Positions 7,365 through 9,820 of a stretch of DNA of 9,820 nt are shown here, one piece after another (position 1 is the first letter of the stretch; every line of letters starts with the position of its first letter). The notes beneath the pieces were generated by a model. It had not been told where the DNA came from. It ran no database searches and worked only from the letters and a program-made list of their open reading frames with translations. The translations under genes and the position numbers were made by a program. The stretch is from contig JAQSXU010000228.1 in NCBI GenBank assembly GCA_029256485.1, positions 1 to 9,820 of the forward strand, in the 5' to 3' direction. This DNA comes from Clostridiaceae bacterium (GTDB taxonomy: Bacteria; Bacillota_A; Clostridia; Clostridiales; Clostridiaceae).

Positions 7365-7408
7365 AATAATTTATAAAAGAGTATACATTATTATATAAGG
7401 AGAATTTA

Positions 7409-7996
7409 ATGAAACAAAATAAAAAGTTAATTGGATCTGTTGCATTACTTATTATAATTTCAATATTCTTCACAGTGGGATATTTTATTAATAAAGCTCC
7501 CCAAAATTATAGTGATAAAGATATATTTGTGGAGGCAGATAAAGGAGAAAAGAACGGAGAAAAATATATAACCGTTTATATAAATGGAGAAGTAAAGAAC
7601 CCAGGTGTTTATAATCTGAAACCTGACAGCAGAGTTAATGATTTAATAAAAGCCAGTGGGGGATTAAATGATAAAGCTGACAAATCCAGACTGAATTTAG
7701 CTAAAAAATTAAAGGATGAAGATTATATTTTGGTAGACTCAATAGTTGAAGAAAATACAGTAAATGAGTCACTAAGTAATGTTAATAATACAAAATCTAA
7801 TGGAAAGGTAAACATAAATAAGGCTTCCAAAGAGGAATTGAAAACAATTCCCGGTATAGGAGATGTAACTGCTCAGAAAATAATAGATTATAGGGAGTCA
7901 AATAATGGCTTTTCACGTGTAGAAGATATAAAGAAAATTGATAGAATAGGAGATAAAACATTTGAAAAAATAAAGGATAAAATAGACGTAAACTAA
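7409..7996 (+). CDS. comEA: ComEA-family membrane-anchored DNA-binding protein
   Basis: ComEA is the membrane-anchored double-stranded DNA receptor of the competence uptake machinery. The 195-residue product has a short basic start and one membrane segment (7-27). An extracytoplasmic SLBB-type beta-grasp region (about 53-110) contains YINGEVKNPGVYNLKPDSRV. A Ser/Asn-rich linker (about 111-131) leads to a tandem helix-hairpin-helix DNA-binding domain (132-193) with VNINKAS and IPGIG at 147-151. This order and length match B. subtilis ComEA. AAGGAG (7397-7402) lies 6 bases before the ATG. No comEC or comEB lies within the window, and selD follows at once, so it is uncertain whether it serves DNA uptake, as in competent Firmicutes, or another surface DNA-binding role. 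Confidence 0.9.
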   Translation: MKQNKKLIGSVALLIIISIFFTVGYFINKAPQNYSDKDIFVEADKGEKNGEKYITVYINGEVKNPGVYNLKPDSRVNDLIKASGGLNDKADKSRLNLAKKLKDEDYILVDSIVEENTVNESLSNVNNTKSNGKVNINKASKEELKTIPGIGDVTAQKIIDYRESNNGFSRVEDIKKIDRIGDKTFEKIKDKIDVN

Positions 7997-8012
7997 TAAA
8001 TTAGTATATAAT
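7983..8012 (+). promoter_or_regulatory. Possible promoter of selD
   Basis: A perfect -10 box TATAAT (8007-8012) sits 18 bases after TAGACG (7983-7988), which matches four of six -35 positions. It overlaps the end of comEA and would give selD a leader of about 50 bases. In this AT-rich DNA a TATAAT can occur by chance. Confidence 0.45.
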
Positions 8013-8072
8013 GTTTTTGTAAAGTTTTTCATAAATAAATAATTTAAACTATAAGAAAAAGGAGGGTTTGCC

Positions 8073-9101
8073 ATGAATAAGAGATTAACTGAATTATCAA
8101 AGACATCAGGTTGAGCAGCCAAAATAGGGCCGGAGACCCTTTCAAAAATATTAAATAAGCTGCCTAAAATGTATGATTCTAATCTGCTGGTTGGTATAGA
8201 GACATCAGATGATGCCGCAGTATATAAAATAGATGAAGATAAAGCATTAATACAAACCTTAGATTTTTTTACACCAGTAGTAGATGATCCTTACACTTTT
8301 GGCCAAATTGCAGCAGCAAACTCTTTAAGTGATATATATGCTATGGGAGGGAAGCCAATAGTTGCATTAAACATAGTTTGCTTTCCTAACTGTCTGCCTA
8401 TTGAAGTTTTAGGCGAAATTTTAAAAGGCGGAGCCGATAAGGTACTAGAAGCCGGAGCAGTAGTTATAGGAGGGCATTCTGTATCAGATGATGAACCTAA
8501 ATATGGACTTTCAGTATCTGGCATTGTTCATCCAAAAAAAATATTAAAAAATCAAGGATGTAATGATGGGGATGTGCTAATTTTAACAAAACCATTAGGT
8601 ACAGGAATTATAAATACAGCAATAAAAGGCCAATTAGCATCAAAAGAAGCATATAACAAAGCTGTGGCAATTATGACTACATTAAATAAATATGCTGGTG
8701 AGATAATAGTAAATTATAGTATAAGCGCATGCACTGATATAACTGGATTCGGTATAATGGGACATGCTTATGAAATGGCATCTGCTTCAAACAAAACAAT
8801 AAAATTATTTAAAGATAAAATACCTTTTATTGAAGAAGCAAAAGAATATGCAGAAATGGGATTAGTGCCTGAAGGATCATACAGAAACAGGAGTTATCTG
8901 AAAGGTAAATACGAATTTAGAAATGTTCCTCAATGGTTTGAGGACATATTGTTCGATCCGCAAACTTCTGGAGGACTTCTTTTCTCATGTGATTTTGAGC
9001 AATCAGTAGATATTATGAAGGATTTATCTAAGTTAAATATAAAATCATCTGTAGTCGGCGAGATAACAAGAAAAAAGGATAGTTATATAATTGTTGAATA
9101 A
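8073..9101 (+). CDS. selD: Selenide, water dikinase (selenophosphate synthetase), Sec-containing, read through TGA 8112-8114
   Basis: SelD makes selenophosphate from selenide and ATP, the selenium donor for Sec-tRNA and selenouridine. The reading frame starts at ATG 8073, six bases after AGGAGGG (8060-8066), and runs 342 residues if TGA 8112-8114 is read as selenocysteine. The N-terminus is then MNKRLTELSKTSGUAAKIGP. Sec14 falls on the catalytic Cys17 of E. coli SelD and Lys17 on its Lys20. Downstream, Asp47 (SDDAAVY), Asp64 (TLDFFTP), Asp87 (LSDIYAMGGKP) and Asp222 (DITGFGIMGH) match the Mg/ATP-binding aspartates. Conserved SGxxxK coding continues straight through the TGA, which argues against a real stop. 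Opening the frame only after the TGA, at ATG 8169, would drop the active site. selA follows. Confidence 0.95.
8121..8142 (+). promoter_or_regulatory. SECIS-like hairpin for Sec insertion in selD
   Basis: Just after the TGA the RNA can form AGGG (8126-8129) paired with CCCT (8137-8140) around a 7-base loop, CCGGAGA. Two more A-T pairs lie below a single unpaired T at 8125. The loop starts 16 bases after the TGA and holds two G residues, and the bulged U lies a few pairs below. These are general features of bacterial SECIS elements bound by SelB. The stem is short, and the fold has been drawn by eye. Confidence 0.6.
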
Positions 9102-9103
9102 TA

Positions 9104-9211
9104 AACTATATAATGCAAAGGTTCTAATACATTGTGACTTCACAAAAATCTTTCAAGATTAGATATTTTGCAAAGACACAATGTAAGAACTTTAATGCAT
9201 TATATATAGTT
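9104..9211 (+). repeat. Long imperfect inverted repeat between selD and selA
   Basis: The outer arms, 9104-9136 and 9177-9211, are near reverse complements. Paired blocks are AACT with AGTT, ATATAATGCA with TGCATTATAT, AAG with TTT (one G-U), GTTCT with AGAAC, and ACATTGTG with CACAATGT. Together these give about 31 bp with only small bulges. The inside (9138-9175) can extend the stem further, for example CAAAA (9143-9147) with TTTTG (9166-9170). No T run follows, so it is not a standard terminator. It ends immediately before the selA ribosome binding site. It could be an mRNA control or processing hairpin, or a small palindromic repeat element; the sequence alone does not decide. Confidence 0.75.
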
Positions 9212-9227
9212 GGGAGAGGTTTAATTT

Positions 9228-9820
9228 ATGACTGAAAAAGAACTTTTAAGAAATCTTCCTAAAATAGATGAAATTTTAAATAAAAAAGAAATATGCTCAT
9301 TATTAGGTAAAAATTTAAGACCTGTTATAGTTGAAGCTATTAGAGAATCTGTTGATTATTACAGAAAAAAGATTATTTCACATGAATTATCAGAAATAAA
9401 TATGGAAAATATAGTTCAGAGGGTATTAAACATAGTGGAAAGTGAAAAACAAGGCAATTTAAAGACTGTAATAAATGCCACAGGGGTAATTATTCATACC
9501 AATTTAGGCAGGTCCAAATTATCTGTCAGAGCAATGAATAATGTTATAAATATATCTCAGAACTATAGTAACCTTGAATATGATATACACCAGGGAAAAA
9601 GAGGATCCAGATATAGCCACGTTGAAGAATTAATTAAGAAGGTAACAGGAGCAGAAGCAGCTTTAGTAGTAAATAACAATGCCGCAGCTGTTATGCTGGT
9701 ATTAAATACTTTATGTGATAACAAGGAAGCCATAGTTTCAAGAGGGCAGCTGGTGGAAATAGGCGGCTCTTTTAGGGTGCCGGATGTAATGGCTTTTAGC
9801 GGAGCAAAACTTATTGAGGT
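9228..9820 (+). CDS. selA: L-seryl-tRNA(Sec) selenium transferase, N-terminal part (cut by window edge)
   Basis: SelA is the PLP-dependent bacterial selenocysteine synthase that converts Ser-tRNA(Sec) to Sec-tRNA(Sec) using selenophosphate from SelD. The first 197 codons are visible, somewhat under half the usual length of about 460 residues; the catalytic PLP lysine lies beyond the edge. The start [19 protein letters not shown] is typical. Characteristic motifs are [46 protein letters not shown] and [27 protein letters not shown] (9212-9219) lies 8 bases before the ATG and directly after a long hairpin. It follows selD on the same strand by 126 bases, and selB and selC may follow outside the window. 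Confidence 0.96.
   Translation, partial: MTEKELLRNLPKIDEILNKKEICSLLGKNLRPVIVEAIRESVDYYRKKIISHELSEINMENIVQRVLNIVESEKQGNLKTVINATGVIIHTNLGRSKLSVRAMNNVINISQNYSNLEYDIHQGKRGSRYSHVEELIKKVTGAEAALVVNNNAAAVMLVLNTLCDNKEAIVSRGQLVEIGGSFRVPDVMAFSGAKLIE

Noticed and set aside
8112..8114. TGA as a nonsense mutation or frameshift making selD a pseudogene
   Set aside because: The frame is intact on both sides, the TGA is exactly at the catalytic Cys/Sec position, a SECIS-like hairpin follows and selA lies next to it.
7913..8122. Minus-strand open frame over the comEA end and selD start
   Set aside because: It overlaps two better supported genes and the selD ribosome binding site, and shows no recognisable protein features.
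9119..9136. GGTTCTAATAC resembles a tRNA T-loop, raising the idea of tRNA-Sec in the selD-selA gap
   Set aside because: There is no matching acceptor stem, anticodon arm with TCA or CCA end; the bases instead belong to one arm of the long inverted repeat.
9104..9211. Intrinsic terminator between selD and selA
   Set aside because: The stem is AT-rich with bulges and is followed by GGGAGAGG, the selA ribosome binding site, not by a T run.

Overview
The window looks like chromosomal housekeeping DNA from a low-GC Firmicute, most likely a Clostridium sensu stricto relative. The evidence is the strong AT bias, AGA-rich and A/T-ending codon use, strong AGGAGG-type ribosome binding sites, the Firmicute-type L27 with a cleavable N-terminal extension, the obg-yhbY-nadD-yqeK-LCP gene order, and the bacterial selenocysteine genes. 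This assignment is inferred from the sequence alone.

Layout. Positions 1-380 hold the last codons of a probable Prp (YsxB) protease gene and rpmA (L27), closed by a clear intrinsic terminator. Positions 490-4599 form a same-strand run: obg (ribosome-assembly GTPase), yhbY (CRM-domain ribosome-associated protein), nadD (NAD synthesis), yqeK (HD-domain Ap4A hydrolase family) and a LytR-CpsA-Psr cell-wall ligase. Positions 4638-5985 carry ridA (enamine/imine deaminase), a terminator, and an RluA/RluD-family pseudouridine synthase. A D-alanyl-D-alanine carboxypeptidase gene (6064-7284) runs on the minus strand and shares a long terminator hairpin with the pseudouridine synthase. Divergent from it is comEA (7409-7996), a DNA-receptor-like protein with SLBB and helix-hairpin-helix parts.

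The right end (8073-9820) is a selenium module: selD, encoding selenophosphate synthetase, followed by selA, encoding selenocysteine synthase and cut by the window edge. SelD is itself a predicted selenoprotein. An in-frame TGA at 8112-8114 falls where the catalytic Cys/Sec belongs, and a small SECIS-like hairpin lies 12-26 bases after it. An annotation that reads TGA as stop would lose the first 32 residues, including the active site. Between selD and selA lies a near-palindrome of about 108 bases (9104-9211) that could fold into one long hairpin ending just before the selA ribosome binding site. It is the least explained element in the window.

Most of the window is ordinary, well-known gene content. 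I see no mobile element, CRISPR array, rRNA, tRNA or clearly new multi-gene system. The points worth following are the selenocysteine recoding in selD, the long selD-selA hairpin, the absence of rsfS from its common place after yqeK/LCP, and a dyad between the divergent carboxypeptidase and comEA genes.
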